The notes below the pieces were generated by a model. That model had not been told where the DNA came from. It saw only the letters and a program-made list of their open reading frames with translations, and did no database searches. The position numbers were made by a program, and so were the translations under genes. A stretch of DNA of 64,000 nucleotides from Agromyces sp. Leaf222 (GTDB lineage: Bacteria; Actinomycetota; Actinomycetes; Actinomycetales; Microbacteriaceae). The stretch is from NCBI RefSeq assembly GCF_001421565.1, contig NZ_LMKQ01000002.1, forward strand, positions 372,001-436,000, written 5' to 3'. Positions 40,760 through 49,659 of the stretch are shown in pieces; within the stretch, counting starts at the first letter, position 1; each line of letters begins with the position of its first letter.

Positions 40760-42694
40760 ATGCATCACCGTACCCTTCGGATCGCGGTCGGACTCGCGAT
40801 CGCGGCGCTCGCGATATCGGTCGCGAGTCCCGCGAGTCCCGCGAGCGCCGCACCACCAGAGGACCAGATGCCCGTGCTCACCGGACCGGAGCTCGCAGCA
40901 TCGTGGACGGCGCCGCTCAGCACCGTCGGCCGCTACGTCGTCGACGCCGACGGTGACCGGTTCAAGCTGAAGTCCGCCAATTGGGACGGCGCGCAGGGCC
41001 ACTGGAGCGGCAGCGGCGACAAGAACGATCCCGCCAACCACAACAGCGGCATCAGCTACGACATCCCGATGGGGCTGGATCGGGTGCCGATGGCCACCCT
41101 CATGAGCGACTTCCACGGCGTCGGCATCAACAGCATCCGCCTGTCCTTCTCGAACGAGATGCTCGGCATGACGGCGCCGGTTCCGGATGTCGCGGTCACG
41201 GCGAACCCGCAGCTGAAGGGCAAGACGCCGCTGCAGGTGTTCGACGCGGTCGTCGCCGCGCTCACCGCCGACGGATTCGCGGTGATCCTCAACGACCACA
41301 CCACCACCTCGCACTGGTGCTGCGGCACCAACGACGGCAACGAGCGGTGGAACAGCAGCCAGACCACCGAGAAGTGGATCAGCGACTGGGTGATGCTCGC
41401 GACCCGCTACAAGGACAACGCTCGCGTGGTCGGCATGGACCTGCGCAACGAGGTGCGGCGCGACATCCTGAACGACGCGAACTGGGGCTGGGGCGACGAC
41501 CACGACCTGTACCAGGCGTACCAGCGCGCCGGCGTCGCCATCCAGAAGGCGAACCCCGAGGTGCTCGTCGTCATGGAGGGCATCAACTGGCAGGGCATCC
41601 CGCTCGACGGCCTGTTCCACGACCGCCCGCACCTCAAGCCCGTCGCGAACCTCTCGAACGCCCTCCCATATCCGGACAAGCTCGTCTACGCGGCGCACAT
41701 CTACGCCTACACCGGGCCGAAGCACACGGGTGCCACCGGACTCGGTGAAACGCATGATGCCCGCTATCGCGACCTCACCGCGAGCGAGCTCGCGGCCGAG
41801 GTGAACCGGGCCGCGGCGTTCGTCAACACGGCGAATCAGCACTACACCGCCCCCGTGTGGTTCAGCGAGTTCGGCATCGGCCACGCCAGCGACACCGGCG
41901 CCCTCGACAAGGCCTGGTGGGCGAACTTCACCGACATCCTCATCGCCAACGACAGCGACTTCGCCGCGTGGCCGCTCGTGGCGCAGGCGAAGGCCGACGG
42001 CACGTTCGTCGACGGCTACGCCCTCCTCGCCTACAAGCCCGACGGCACGAAGCTGAGCATCGCCGACGACTGGCGCTTCCCGCAGTGGAAGAAGCTCGTC
42101 AACGCGACGGGCAAGACCGGCCAGGTCGCGCCCGTCGCCCGCTGGAACATGCTCGGCAGTGGAAGCTTCGTCGACAGCCAGTCGTCGCTGCGCATGCTGC
42201 AGGCGGGCGACTGGTCGCCTGGCCAGTGGAAGGGCACCTGCCCCGACAGTCAGCGCCTGCAGGGCATCGCGCGGAGCACCAACCGCGCGCTCTGCACGGA
42301 CGTCGGCGGCATCGCCACCTCGAACCCGCGCGTGCAGAGCGGGCAGGGGAACATCACGAACGACTGGGCCTCGGGGTACGACAAGCTGCAGTGCAACCCC
42401 GGCGAGGTCGGCGTCGGCTACAGCCTGGGCACCGGCGGCGGCACCAAGGCGGCGATGTGGAATCTCGTCTGCGCGACGAGCACCACCGCGCTGCCCGCCA
42501 GCCAGGGCCGCCTGATCTGGTTCGACCAGGGTGACAACCGCCCGGCCGGCGGCGGCTCGACCGCGAGCGACTGGGCCCCAGGCAACTACAAGGGCCAGTG
42601 CAGGGACACCGAGTACATCGCCGGCGTGGCGTACACCTACCGCTGGAACCACGGCGGCGTGCCCGACGCGCTGCTCTGCAAGCCGCTGGCCTGA
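40760..42694 (+). CDS. Secreted GH5-family glycoside hydrolase (endoglucanase-like) with a triple Cys repeat
   Basis: A 644-residue secreted enzyme. The signal peptide ends SPASA (about residue 30). The TIM-barrel domain (about 45-450) has the acid/base Glu in GMDLRNEV (E231), the nucleophile in WFSEFGIG (E370), AAHIYAY and FAAWPLVAQ, as in GH5. Target glycans are beta-glucans or mannans; specificity is not readable. The C-terminal region carries three repeats of about 30-40 residues at 484-512, 535-571 and 604-640, each DW(S/A)xGxxKxxC...LC, of no family I recognise. Two LacI-type sites lie in its promoter, and a terminator (42710-42739) follows. Confidence 0.85.
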   Translation: MHHRTLRIAVGLAIAALAISVASPASPASAAPPEDQMPVLTGPELAASWTAPLSTVGRYVVDADGDRFKLKSANWDGAQGHWSGSGDKNDPANHNSGISYDIPMGLDRVPMATLMSDFHGVGINSIRLSFSNEMLGMTAPVPDVAVTANPQLKGKTPLQVFDAVVAALTADGFAVILNDHTTTSHWCCGTNDGNERWNSSQTTEKWISDWVMLATRYKDNARVVGMDLRNEVRRDILNDANWGWGDDHDLYQAYQRAGVAIQKANPEVLVVMEGINWQGIPLDGLFHDRPHLKPVANLSNALPYPDKLVYAAHIYAYTGPKHTGATGLGETHDARYRDLTASELAAEVNRAAAFVNTANQHYTAPVWFSEFGIGHASDTGALDKAWWANFTDILIANDSDFAAWPLVAQAKADGTFVDGYALLAYKPDGTKLSIADDWRFPQWKKLVNATGKTGQVAPVARWNMLGSGSFVDSQSSLRMLQAGDWSPGQWKGTCPDSQRLQGIARSTNRALCTDVGGIATSNPRVQSGQGNITNDWASGYDKLQCNPGEVGVGYSLGTGGGTKAAMWNLVCATSTTALPASQGRLIWFDQGDNRPAGGGSTASDWAPGNYKGQCRDTEYIAGVAYTYRWNHGGVPDALLCKPLA

Positions 42695-42709
42695 TCGGCG
42701 GATGACGGA

Positions 42710-42739
42710 GGGGCCGGGTCGCAGCAGCGACCCGGCCCC
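42710..42739. terminator. Bidirectional terminator between GH5 and metallophosphoesterase genes
   Basis: GGGGCCGGGTCGC (42710-42722) and GCGACCCGGCCCC (42727-42739) pair perfectly over 13 bp with a 4-nt loop. Confidence 0.8.
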
Positions 42740-42753
42740 TTCGCGTTCCCCGC

Positions 42754-43869
42754 TCAGGTGAGCGGGGGGAGCCGCACCTCGTGCAGCACACGGCCGCCGA
42801 GGTCGCGCATGGTGAGCACGAGCGCCTCGGGGCTCGCCTCGCCGTCGATCCACGCGGCCGCCTCGTCGGAGGCGGTGTCGGCGTCGGGCCCGCCGCTGAT
42901 GAGCTGCGCGTACGGGAACTCGGCCGTCGCCGGCATCCAGGTCTGGTAGTGCGTGTGCCCCGAGACGACGATCTGGGCGCCCCATTCGACGAGCGCGTCG
43001 TGCCAGGCATCGCGGCTCATGCGGCTGAACCAGTCGTACCCGTCGGCGTCGTAGTCGACGACGGTCTCGTCGATCCACCGCAGCGGGATGTGGCAGAACA
43101 CCACGCGGTACGGGGCATCCGCGAATTCGGGTCGGGCCGTGATCTCGCGCAGCCACTCGGCCTGCTCGGCGCGCAGTGGCTCGAACGCGACGCGCCCCTC
43201 GAAGGTCGGGTGGGCGTCGGGCTTGTCCTCGCCGGTGTGGAGGACGATGCACGCGACCGGCCCGATGCGGAACGCGGTGAACGGCCGCCCCTCGGGCGTG
43301 GCGACGAAGTCCTCGAGCTGGTAGGCCCAGGTGCCGCGCACGTCGTGGTTGCCCACGACGATCGCGAGGGGGCGCCCGGCGCTCACGTCGAGGCCGGCGG
43401 GATTCAGCACCGTCGTGGTGAACCACGACGGGTCCTTCCAGTCGTTGCACAGGTCGCCGTTCCAGACGAGCACGTCGACCTCGGGCGTGGCCTCGTGGAG
43501 GGCCCGCATGGTGTCGTCGCGCTGGTGGGTGTCGTTCCACACGGCGAAGCGTGCGGTGTCGGATGCCGCGTCCAGCGTGCGCACGGACTTCCAGTCGCTC
43601 TCGTGGCGTGCGCCCGAAGGGCCGACCGTCTCGGTGATCGCCCGGATGCGCACTGCGGTGCCCGCGGGCAGGCCCTCGGCCCGGACTCGCAGCACCCGGT
43701 CGCCCTGCGGCACCATGCCGAACGCGTCGCTCGTCACGGTGCCGCGTGCACCGCCGGCCGAGTCCCATTCGAGCCAGCCGCGGCTGAGCTGCGCAACGCC
43801 CCAGACGACCTCGAAGCCGTCGGCGCGCGGCGCCATCACGACCGGCGGGCTCGTCACGATCCCGGTCAT
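42754..43869 (-). CDS. Metallophosphoesterase (calcineurin-like), FN3-like N terminus
   Basis: A 371-residue protein. An N-terminal beta region (about residues 1-95) precedes a calcineurin-like domain: VWNDTHQR (D/H), LVWNGDLCND (GD), IVVGNHDVRG (GNHD), VFCHIPLRW (H) and IVVSGHTHYQTW (GHTH). All five metal motifs are intact. No signal peptide is seen, so it is probably cytoplasmic. Its ATG overlaps the upstream GH38-like gene stop (ATGA), so the two are co-translated, an unusual pairing that suggests a phosphorylated sugar or sugar-diester substrate (inference). Confidence 0.85.
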   Translation of the reverse strand: MTGIVTSPPVVMAPRADGFEVVWGVAQLSRGWLEWDSAGGARGTVTSDAFGMVPQGDRVLRVRAEGLPAGTAVRIRAITETVGPSGARHESDWKSVRTLDAASDTARFAVWNDTHQRDDTMRALHEATPEVDVLVWNGDLCNDWKDPSWFTTTVLNPAGLDVSAGRPLAIVVGNHDVRGTWAYQLEDFVATPEGRPFTAFRIGPVACIVLHTGEDKPDAHPTFEGRVAFEPLRAEQAEWLREITARPEFADAPYRVVFCHIPLRWIDETVVDYDADGYDWFSRMSRDAWHDALVEWGAQIVVSGHTHYQTWMPATAEFPYAQLISGGPDADTASDEAAAWIDGEASPEALVLTMRDLGGRVLHEVRLPPLT

Positions 43870-45953
43870 CGCGTCGCTCCCAGGTCGATCACGAAGCGGA
43901 ACCGGAGGTCGTCGTCGAACCACATCGTGAAGTTCGTCCCCCAGACGTTGTTGTGCAGGTTCACATGGAGCCCGTCACCGGGATCGGGGATCGCGTTGTC
44001 GAAGCGGTAGAGCGCGCGGCGGCCCACGGCGACGAGTGCCGCGTCGACGGGGCGCAGCGAGAAGCCCTGCGCGGCCGTGTGGGTCACCTCGGTGACGGCG
44101 TGCAGGTTGCGGTTGCCGTTGCGAACGACGGACTGCGGGTCGACCGCCGTCCCGAGCTTCGCGAGTCGCCAGTCGCCGGGCTCGACCCGTGGGCGGAACC
44201 CGAGCCAGCTCGCCTCGGGGAGCCGGGAGGCGTCCTTGTCGCGGAGATCGAGCGTGACCTCGATCGGCCCGGGCTCGCCCGGGAACCGATAGGAGAGGCG
44301 GATGTCCCGTGCCCCGCCCCAGGCCTCGCACGCCGCCGCGGGCAGCGCGAGCCGCACGGCGAACACGGTGTCGGCGCCGTCGGCGATGCGTTCCGCCGAG
44401 ATCGCGCGCGGCGCGAACGTCGTCGCGGGCAGGGTTCCGGCGATCGCGAGCCCCGGCTTCGCCTGGTCGGGCACGGCCCACATGGCGTTCTCGTCCAGGT
44501 CGCGGCAGTACTCCCGCAGCCAGCGGGCCTCGTCGCGCTCGTCGAACGTCTCGTACCGGTAGGCGGCGAGCGGGTGCTCCGGCCCGGCCCACTCCGTGCC
44601 GTCGGCGTCGACGAGGGAGACGAGCGAGCCGTCGTCGCCGAATCGAACCCGGTAGCCGCCCGCGCTGTGCTCGCCCCAGAGGTCGATCGCCTTGCGTGCG
44701 GCCGTCGACGGTGAGACGTCGCCGGTCGGAGCCGTCTCGGCGATCGCGGCATCCGCCTCGGCACGACGTTCGGGGGAGAGTGCCGCGAGTGCGCGGTCGA
44801 GGTGGGCACGCTGCTCGGCCCACGAGCGCTCGAACGCCGAGAAACCGAGTCCCTGCGGGCTCGGGTGCTCCGAGTAGGCCCAGGCGTACTCGTCGAACCC
44901 GGGCGGGTTCGCCGTCGGATCGACGACGTCGGCCGCGCGGGCCCGCTGGAAGTCGCCCTTCTCGTAGTTGACGTAGTCGGGAAGGTAGGTCTTCAGGTCC
45001 TGCCCCCAGGTGTGCTCGGCCGCGAGCAGCAGGCCGTCGCTGAACGCGTCGCATTCCTCGGTGCCGGGCACGAGCGCGCCGAAGAAGACCCATGCCGTTC
45101 GCAGGCGCAGCAGTGCGCGGAGCCGCGCCGTCTGCACGGGGTCGCTCGCGACGCCGTGGATCCAGGTGTCGCCGATCTCCTGCTCGAGCACCGGCAGGCT
45201 CGCGCGGGCGGCGACCGCCTCGCGGCTGAAGGCGTCGAGCGTCGAGGCGATCACCCTGGCGCCCGGGTGTGCGGCCTGGAGCGCGGCGAACAGCGCCTCG
45301 ACCTCCTCGACGGGGGGCGGGCCGAAGTTGTCGCCGGTGTGCGCGAGGTGCAGTGCCTCCGTGCCGCCGGGCACCACGGCCACCCCGAGCTCGGTGGCCC
45401 CGTAGCTCCGGGCGTAGTTGACGACGACCTCGCTGCCGTCGGGGGCGCGCCAGACGAAGAACTCCGGCACGTCGGGCACCGCGGAGGCCCCGTTGACGCC
45501 GAGGTGCAGGAAGTCGAGGCCGCCCCGGGCGAGGAAGGGTACGAGGCCGATCGTGTGGCCCGGGACATCCGTCATCTTCGCTGCGCTCGTGGCGTGACCG
45601 AAGCGGGCGTCGAGCCTGCGGCCGATCGCGATGGCGTGCTCGACGAGCCCCGCGTCCATGAGCTCGGTGTGCGTCGTCATCGGCAGGCCGTGCCAGGTCA
45701 CGTGACCGGCCCGGATCGCACGCTCGAGGGCGGTGCGCTCGCCGTCGTCGCCGAGCCGGAGCGCCTCGTGGATCAGCCAGGAGCCCGTGGTCCAGACGAA
45801 CCGCGCGGGCCCGTCGCGGCGCTCGAGCTCCTCGGCGAGCTCGATCGCGCGGGGGAGGTATTCGTGCACGTACCGGTCGGTGACGTTCGCGGCGGTGTCG
45901 GTGAAGCCGAGGTCGAGGTGCGTCTTGAAGACGACGTGGACGGTGGTGATCAT
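43866..45953 (-). CDS. DUF5054/GH38-like putative glycoside hydrolase
   Basis: A 695-residue protein. The N-terminal ~300 residues resemble the GH38 alpha-mannosidase catalytic fold: VVFKTHLDLGFTDTA (an H-x-D metal pair), FVWTTGSWLIHEAL, VTWHGLPMTTHTELMD and MTDVPGHTIGLVPFLA. The C-terminal half is beta-rich. The whole corresponds to DUF5054, a group with GH38-like N termini and no assigned activity. No signal peptide is visible. ATG 45953 is preferred over an upstream in-frame TTG. It is divergent from the ABC operon with LacI-type sites between, and co-translated with the phosphoesterase. Confidence 0.78.
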   Translation of the reverse strand: MITTVHVVFKTHLDLGFTDTAANVTDRYVHEYLPRAIELAEELERRDGPARFVWTTGSWLIHEALRLGDDGERTALERAIRAGHVTWHGLPMTTHTELMDAGLVEHAIAIGRRLDARFGHATSAAKMTDVPGHTIGLVPFLARGGLDFLHLGVNGASAVPDVPEFFVWRAPDGSEVVVNYARSYGATELGVAVVPGGTEALHLAHTGDNFGPPPVEEVEALFAALQAAHPGARVIASTLDAFSREAVAARASLPVLEQEIGDTWIHGVASDPVQTARLRALLRLRTAWVFFGALVPGTEECDAFSDGLLLAAEHTWGQDLKTYLPDYVNYEKGDFQRARAADVVDPTANPPGFDEYAWAYSEHPSPQGLGFSAFERSWAEQRAHLDRALAALSPERRAEADAAIAETAPTGDVSPSTAARKAIDLWGEHSAGGYRVRFGDDGSLVSLVDADGTEWAGPEHPLAAYRYETFDERDEARWLREYCRDLDENAMWAVPDQAKPGLAIAGTLPATTFAPRAISAERIADGADTVFAVRLALPAAACEAWGGARDIRLSYRFPGEPGPIEVTLDLRDKDASRLPEASWLGFRPRVEPGDWRLAKLGTAVDPQSVVRNGNRNLHAVTEVTHTAAQGFSLRPVDAALVAVGRRALYRFDNAIPDPGDGLHVNLHNNVWGTNFTMWFDDDLRFRFVIDLGATR

Positions 45954-46127
45954 GCGTGCATCCAAACTGCGGTGTCGGGGATGGGTCTTCTCGGGTCGTG
46001 GTGCCTTCGAGCGGCGGGTGCAGCTCGCGGTGAACCACGGGGCTCAGGGTCGGGAACCGGGGTGCGCCCCGGAATCATGCGGGTCTCGGTGAGCGTGACG
46101 TCATTGTGATCTTCGGGTTCCCGGCTT

Positions 46128-46178
46128 CTGTTTGCGTAAACATTATTGTCGCGTATACGGTGATGGCAACGCAAACAT
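46128..46178. promoter_or_regulatory. Two LacI-type sites between the GH38-like and ABC operons
   Basis: CTGTTTGCGTAAAC (46128-46141) and the complement of ATGTTTGCGTTGCC (46165-46178), both with the TGTTTRCGT core. TTGCGT (46132-46137), 18 bp, TACGGT (46156-46161) is a probable plus-strand promoter. Both divergent operons could be repressed together. Confidence 0.7.
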
Positions 46179-46200
46179 TCACGAAGGAGTGCGGACGCGA

Positions 46201-46248
46201 ATGACGAACTCATCGCCCACCCGAGGTGCGGAAGCAGGCCGCGGATGA
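46201..46248 (+). CDS. 15-codon leader peptide coupled to ABC permease 1
   Basis: ATG 46201 follows AAGGAG by 11 nt and encodes MTNSSPTRGAEAGRG. Its TGA overlaps the permease ATG (ATGA), which has no ribosome site of its own. It would act as a ribosome-loading leader, like the ORF at 18288. Confidence 0.5.
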   Translation: MTNSSPTRGAEAGRG

Positions 46249-47243
46249 CCGTGGCGCACGCGCATGCCCAGACCCCCGCCGGGGTCTCCACCGAGACGTA
46301 CGCGACGGTCGCCGCGACCGGCGCAGCATCCGGGGGCACGACCGGCCGCACCGTCGGAACCCGCCGCAGGCGGGCTCGTCGCAACTGGGCGGGATGGTGG
46401 TTCGTCGGGCCATTCATGCTCATCTTCACGCTCGTGTTCATCGCGCCGCTGGTGTACGCGATCTACCTCTCGCTCTTCCGCGAGACGCTCATGGGCGGCA
46501 ACTCGTTCGTCGGGCTCGAGAACTACGCCATCGCCCTGGTCGACCCGAAGTTCTGGGAGGCCATGCTCCGGGTCTCGTTGTTCCTGCTCGTGCAGGTGCC
46601 GATCATGCTCGGACTCGCGCTCTTCGCCGCACTCGCACTCGACAGTGCGCGGCTGCGCTGGGTGCCGTTCTACCGGCTCTCGATCTTCCTGCCCTACGCC
46701 GTTCCCGGTGTCGTCGCGGTGATGATCTGGGGCTACATGTACGGCTCGCAGTTCGGCCTCGTCGCCGACCTGAACCGGTTCTTCGGCATGCAGCTGCCCT
46801 CTCCGCTGGCCGAGAACCTGATCCTGACGTCGATCGGCAACATCGTCACGTGGGAGTTCGTGGGCTACAACATGCTCATCTTCTTCTCCGCGCTGAAGGC
46901 CGTGCCGCAGGAGCTCTACGAGGCGGCCGAGATCGACGGCGCCGGCACGTTCCGCACGATCTTCTCGATCAAGCTGCCCTCGATCCGCGGCGCGATCGTC
47001 ATCGCGACGATCTTCTCCGTGATCGGCAGCTTCCAGCTCTTCAACGAGCCGTCGATCCTGCAGACGATCGCCCCGAACTCGATCACCACCTACTTCACGC
47101 CGAACCTCTACGCCTTCAACCTGTCGTTCGCCGGCTCGCAGTTCAACTACGCCGCCGCGATCGCGATCATCTCGGGAGTCATCACCATGATCGTCGCCTA
47201 CCTCGTCCAACTCGGCGGCGACCGGAACGGGACGAAGGCATGA
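46245..47243 (+). CDS. Sugar ABC transporter permease 1 (MalF-like)
   Basis: A 332-residue CUT1 permease. A basic ~45-residue N-terminal tail is followed by six helices (WWFVGPFMLIFTLVFIAPLVYAIYLSLF first). The EAA loop is EAAEIDGAGTFRTIFSIKLP (about residues 225-244), where an ATPase docks. It is the first subunit of the operon and is translated by coupling from a short leader ORF. It pairs with the next permease and the lipoprotein. The family imports oligosaccharides. Confidence 0.92.
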   Translation: MTVAHAHAQTPAGVSTETYATVAATGAASGGTTGRTVGTRRRRARRNWAGWWFVGPFMLIFTLVFIAPLVYAIYLSLFRETLMGGNSFVGLENYAIALVDPKFWEAMLRVSLFLLVQVPIMLGLALFAALALDSARLRWVPFYRLSIFLPYAVPGVVAVMIWGYMYGSQFGLVADLNRFFGMQLPSPLAENLILTSIGNIVTWEFVGYNMLIFFSALKAVPQELYEAAEIDGAGTFRTIFSIKLPSIRGAIVIATIFSVIGSFQLFNEPSILQTIAPNSITTYFTPNLYAFNLSFAGSQFNYAAAIAIISGVITMIVAYLVQLGGDRNGTKA

Positions 47244-48184
47244 GCGCGGTCGAATCGGGCGTCGGGTCCAGGCCGGCGCCGAGCCGGCTCGCGAGCGGCA
47301 GGATCGCTCGCCGGCCGGGCAGGCGAGACCGGGCGACGCCGCGGCACAAGCGCGCCTCCATCACCCTCGGCATCCTGATGACGGTCATGCTGCTCTACTG
47401 CCTCGTGCCGCTCTGGTGGCTCGTCGTGAGCTCGACCAAGACGATGGACTCGCTCTACGACTCCTTCGCGTTCTGGTTCAGCGGCGAGTTCGCCCTCTTC
47501 CAGAACATCGTCGACACGTTCACCTACCAGGACGGCATCTTCCTGCGCTGGCTCGGCAACACCTTGGCCTACGTCGTCGTGGGTGCCGGCGGTGCCACGT
47601 TGTTCGCGACGCTCGCCGGCTACGGGCTCGCGAAGTACGACTTCCCGGGCCGGCGCTGGGTGTTCGCGATCATCCTCGGCGCGATGGCCATTCCGGCCTC
47701 GGCGCTCGCGGTGCCCCAGTTCCTGCTCTTCAGCGGGCTCGGGCTGACGAACACGCCCTGGTCGGTGATCATCCCCTCGATGGTGAGCGCCTTCGGCCTC
47801 TACCTCGTCTGGGTGTACGCCCGTGAAGCGATCCCCGACGAGCTGCTCGAGGCCGCACGCCTCGACGGCGCGGGCGAGATCCGCATCTTCTTCGTGATCG
47901 CCCTGCGCCAGCTCGCACCGGCCCTCATCACGGTGCTGATGTTCACCGTCGTCGCGACCTGGAACAACTACTTCCTGCCCCTCATCATGCTGAGCGACGC
48001 GCAGTGGTACCCGCTACCGGTCGGCCTCGCCCAGTGGTCGGCGCAGTCGAGCGCGATCGGCGGCCAGGCCATCCCGAACCTCGTCATCACGGGCTCGCTC
48101 CTCACCGTCATCCCGATCTCGGCGGCGTTCCTCTACCTGCAGCGCTACTGGCAGTCGGGACTGACCGCCGGGAGCGTCAAGTAG
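47240..48184 (+). CDS. Sugar ABC transporter permease 2 (MalG-like)
   Basis: A 314-residue CUT1 permease. A basic N-terminal tail precedes six helices (SITLGILMTVMLLYCLVPLWWLVVSS first). The EAA loop is EAARLDGAGEIRIFFVIALRQ (about residues 210-230), and the C-terminal segment has WNNYFLPLIML. Its ATG overlaps the previous stop (ATGA). No ATP-binding gene exists in this operon, so a shared MsiK/MalK-type ATPase encoded elsewhere probably energises it (established for many actinobacterial sugar ABC systems). Confidence 0.92.
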   Translation: MSAVESGVGSRPAPSRLASGRIARRPGRRDRATPRHKRASITLGILMTVMLLYCLVPLWWLVVSSTKTMDSLYDSFAFWFSGEFALFQNIVDTFTYQDGIFLRWLGNTLAYVVVGAGGATLFATLAGYGLAKYDFPGRRWVFAIILGAMAIPASALAVPQFLLFSGLGLTNTPWSVIIPSMVSAFGLYLVWVYAREAIPDELLEAARLDGAGEIRIFFVIALRQLAPALITVLMFTVVATWNNYFLPLIMLSDAQWYPLPVGLAQWSAQSSAIGGQAIPNLVITGSLLTVIPISAAFLYLQRYWQSGLTAGSVK

Positions 48185-48256
48185 TCCGGCCCGCCCGGCG
48201 AAGCCGGTACGCCGGCACCCCAAACCCCAGAACACCAAGCGAAGGGAACCACAGCA

Positions 48257-49585
48257 ATGGAACGAAACACCACCCGCCGATGGATGCGACTCGGAGCCGT
48301 CCTCGGCTCCGGTGCGCTGCTCGTCGGCGTGCTCTCGGGCTGCAGCGGCGCAGCACCGGGCGCCGACAGCGGCGAGACCGACACCGACGCCGCGCTGGCG
48401 CAGGACGTCACGCTCACCTGGTGGACGTGGAGCGACAACACCCAGGCGCAGGCCGACGCCATCTCCGAGGCGTACCCGAACGTCACGTTCGACGTCGTCA
48501 AGCTCGAGAACCCCGACGCCGTCGTCACGAAGCTCCAGAACGCCGTCAAGGCGGGCAAGGGCGCTCCCGACATCGTGCCGGTCGAGTACCAGACGGTGCC
48601 GCAGCTGACCCTCGGCGGTGCCCTCGCCGACCTGACGCCCTACGGCCTCGACAGCTACGAGAGCTCCTTCACCGCGTCGACGTGGAACTCCGTCAACGTC
48701 GAGGGCAAGCTCGTCGCGATGCCGTCGGACTCCGGCCCCATGGTCATGATCTACAACACGGGGCTCTACGAGAAGGCGGGCATCACCGAGGCCCCCACCA
48801 CGTGGGACGAGTTCGCCACGGCCTCGGCGGCGATCCACGCTGCCGACCCCGAAGCGTACATCGCGAACAGCGGCGACGCCGGCTTCTTCACCAGCATGAT
48901 CTGGGCGTCGGGCGGCCAGCCGTTCACGACCGACGGTGAGAACGTCACCATCGACCTGCAGGACGAGGGCACGAAGAAGTTCGCGGACTTCTGGGGCGAG
49001 CGCCTCGCAGCCGGCGAGCTCTCCGGCCTGTCCACCTGGTCGGACGAATGGACCAAGGCGCTCACCCAGGACAAGCTCGGCACCCTGCTCATGGGCTCCT
49101 GGATGATCAGCGGCATGGACGACTACGGCCCCGCCGGCCGGTTCGAGGTCGCTCCGATGCCGACGTGGGACGGCGAGCCGGCTTCGGCCGAGAACGGCGG
49201 CAGCGGCCTTGCCGTCACCGCGCAGAGTGCCAACAAGGCCGCCGCGGCCGGTGTCCTGAAGTACCTCGCGGAGGGCGAGGGGCGTGCGCTGTTGAACGAG
49301 AACGGCTTCCCGTCGACGATCGCCGACCTCGAGAACCCCGAGTGGCTCGACCACCCGTACGAATCGTACGGCGGCCAGCCGGCGAACCAGGTCGGCGCGG
49401 CCTCGGCCGAGTCGGTCCTGCCCGGGTGGCAGTACCTGCCGTACCAGGGCTATGCGAACAACGTCTTCTCCGACTCCGTCGGCAAGGCGCTCGGCTCGGG
49501 CGGCGACCTGAACGAGGCGCTCCTCGAGTGGCAGGACACCCTCGTCAAGTTCGGCGACGAGCAGGGCTTCACGGTCAATCAGTAG
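48257..49585 (+). CDS. Extracellular sugar-binding lipoprotein
   Basis: A 442-residue solute-binding protein with a lipobox: GALLVGVLSGC, cysteine near residue 29, after a basic N terminus. The mature part has the family-1 SBP landmarks VTLTWWTWSDNTQAQADAI, GAPDIVPVEYQTVPQL, YNTGLYEKAGITEAPTTWDEF and AENGGSGLAVTAQSANKAAAAGVLKYL. It captures the oligosaccharide and delivers it to the two permeases. The operon order (permeases first, SBP third) is less common. A hairpin (49597-49633) lies just after its stop and may raise its mRNA level relative to the genes after it. Confidence 0.93.
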   Translation: MERNTTRRWMRLGAVLGSGALLVGVLSGCSGAAPGADSGETDTDAALAQDVTLTWWTWSDNTQAQADAISEAYPNVTFDVVKLENPDAVVTKLQNAVKAGKGAPDIVPVEYQTVPQLTLGGALADLTPYGLDSYESSFTASTWNSVNVEGKLVAMPSDSGPMVMIYNTGLYEKAGITEAPTTWDEFATASAAIHAADPEAYIANSGDAGFFTSMIWASGGQPFTTDGENVTIDLQDEGTKKFADFWGERLAAGELSGLSTWSDEWTKALTQDKLGTLLMGSWMISGMDDYGPAGRFEVAPMPTWDGEPASAENGGSGLAVTAQSANKAAAAGVLKYLAEGEGRALLNENGFPSTIADLENPEWLDHPYESYGGQPANQVGAASAESVLPGWQYLPYQGYANNVFSDSVGKALGSGGDLNEALLEWQDTLVKFGDEQGFTVNQ

Positions 49586-49596
49586 GACGCATCATC

Positions 49597-49633
49597 CCGC
49601 GGGGCAGTCGCCGTCACGGCGGCTGCCCCGCGG
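49597..49633 (+). terminator. Intercistronic hairpin after the binding protein gene
   Basis: A 17-bp stem (49597-49613 with 49617-49633, one G-T wobble) and a 3-nt loop TCA, 12 nt after the SBP stop and before the beta-galactosidase gene. It may act as a partial terminator or mRNA stabiliser, giving high SBP and lower enzyme levels. Confidence 0.65.
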
Positions 49634-49659
49634 TCCATTTCTCGATACAGGACCAGCGC

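Noticed and set aside
40691..43768. A 1025-residue minus-strand frame covering GH5 and the phosphoesterase region
   Set aside because: It crosses a terminator and the 3' ends of two well-supported convergent genes, and has shadow composition.
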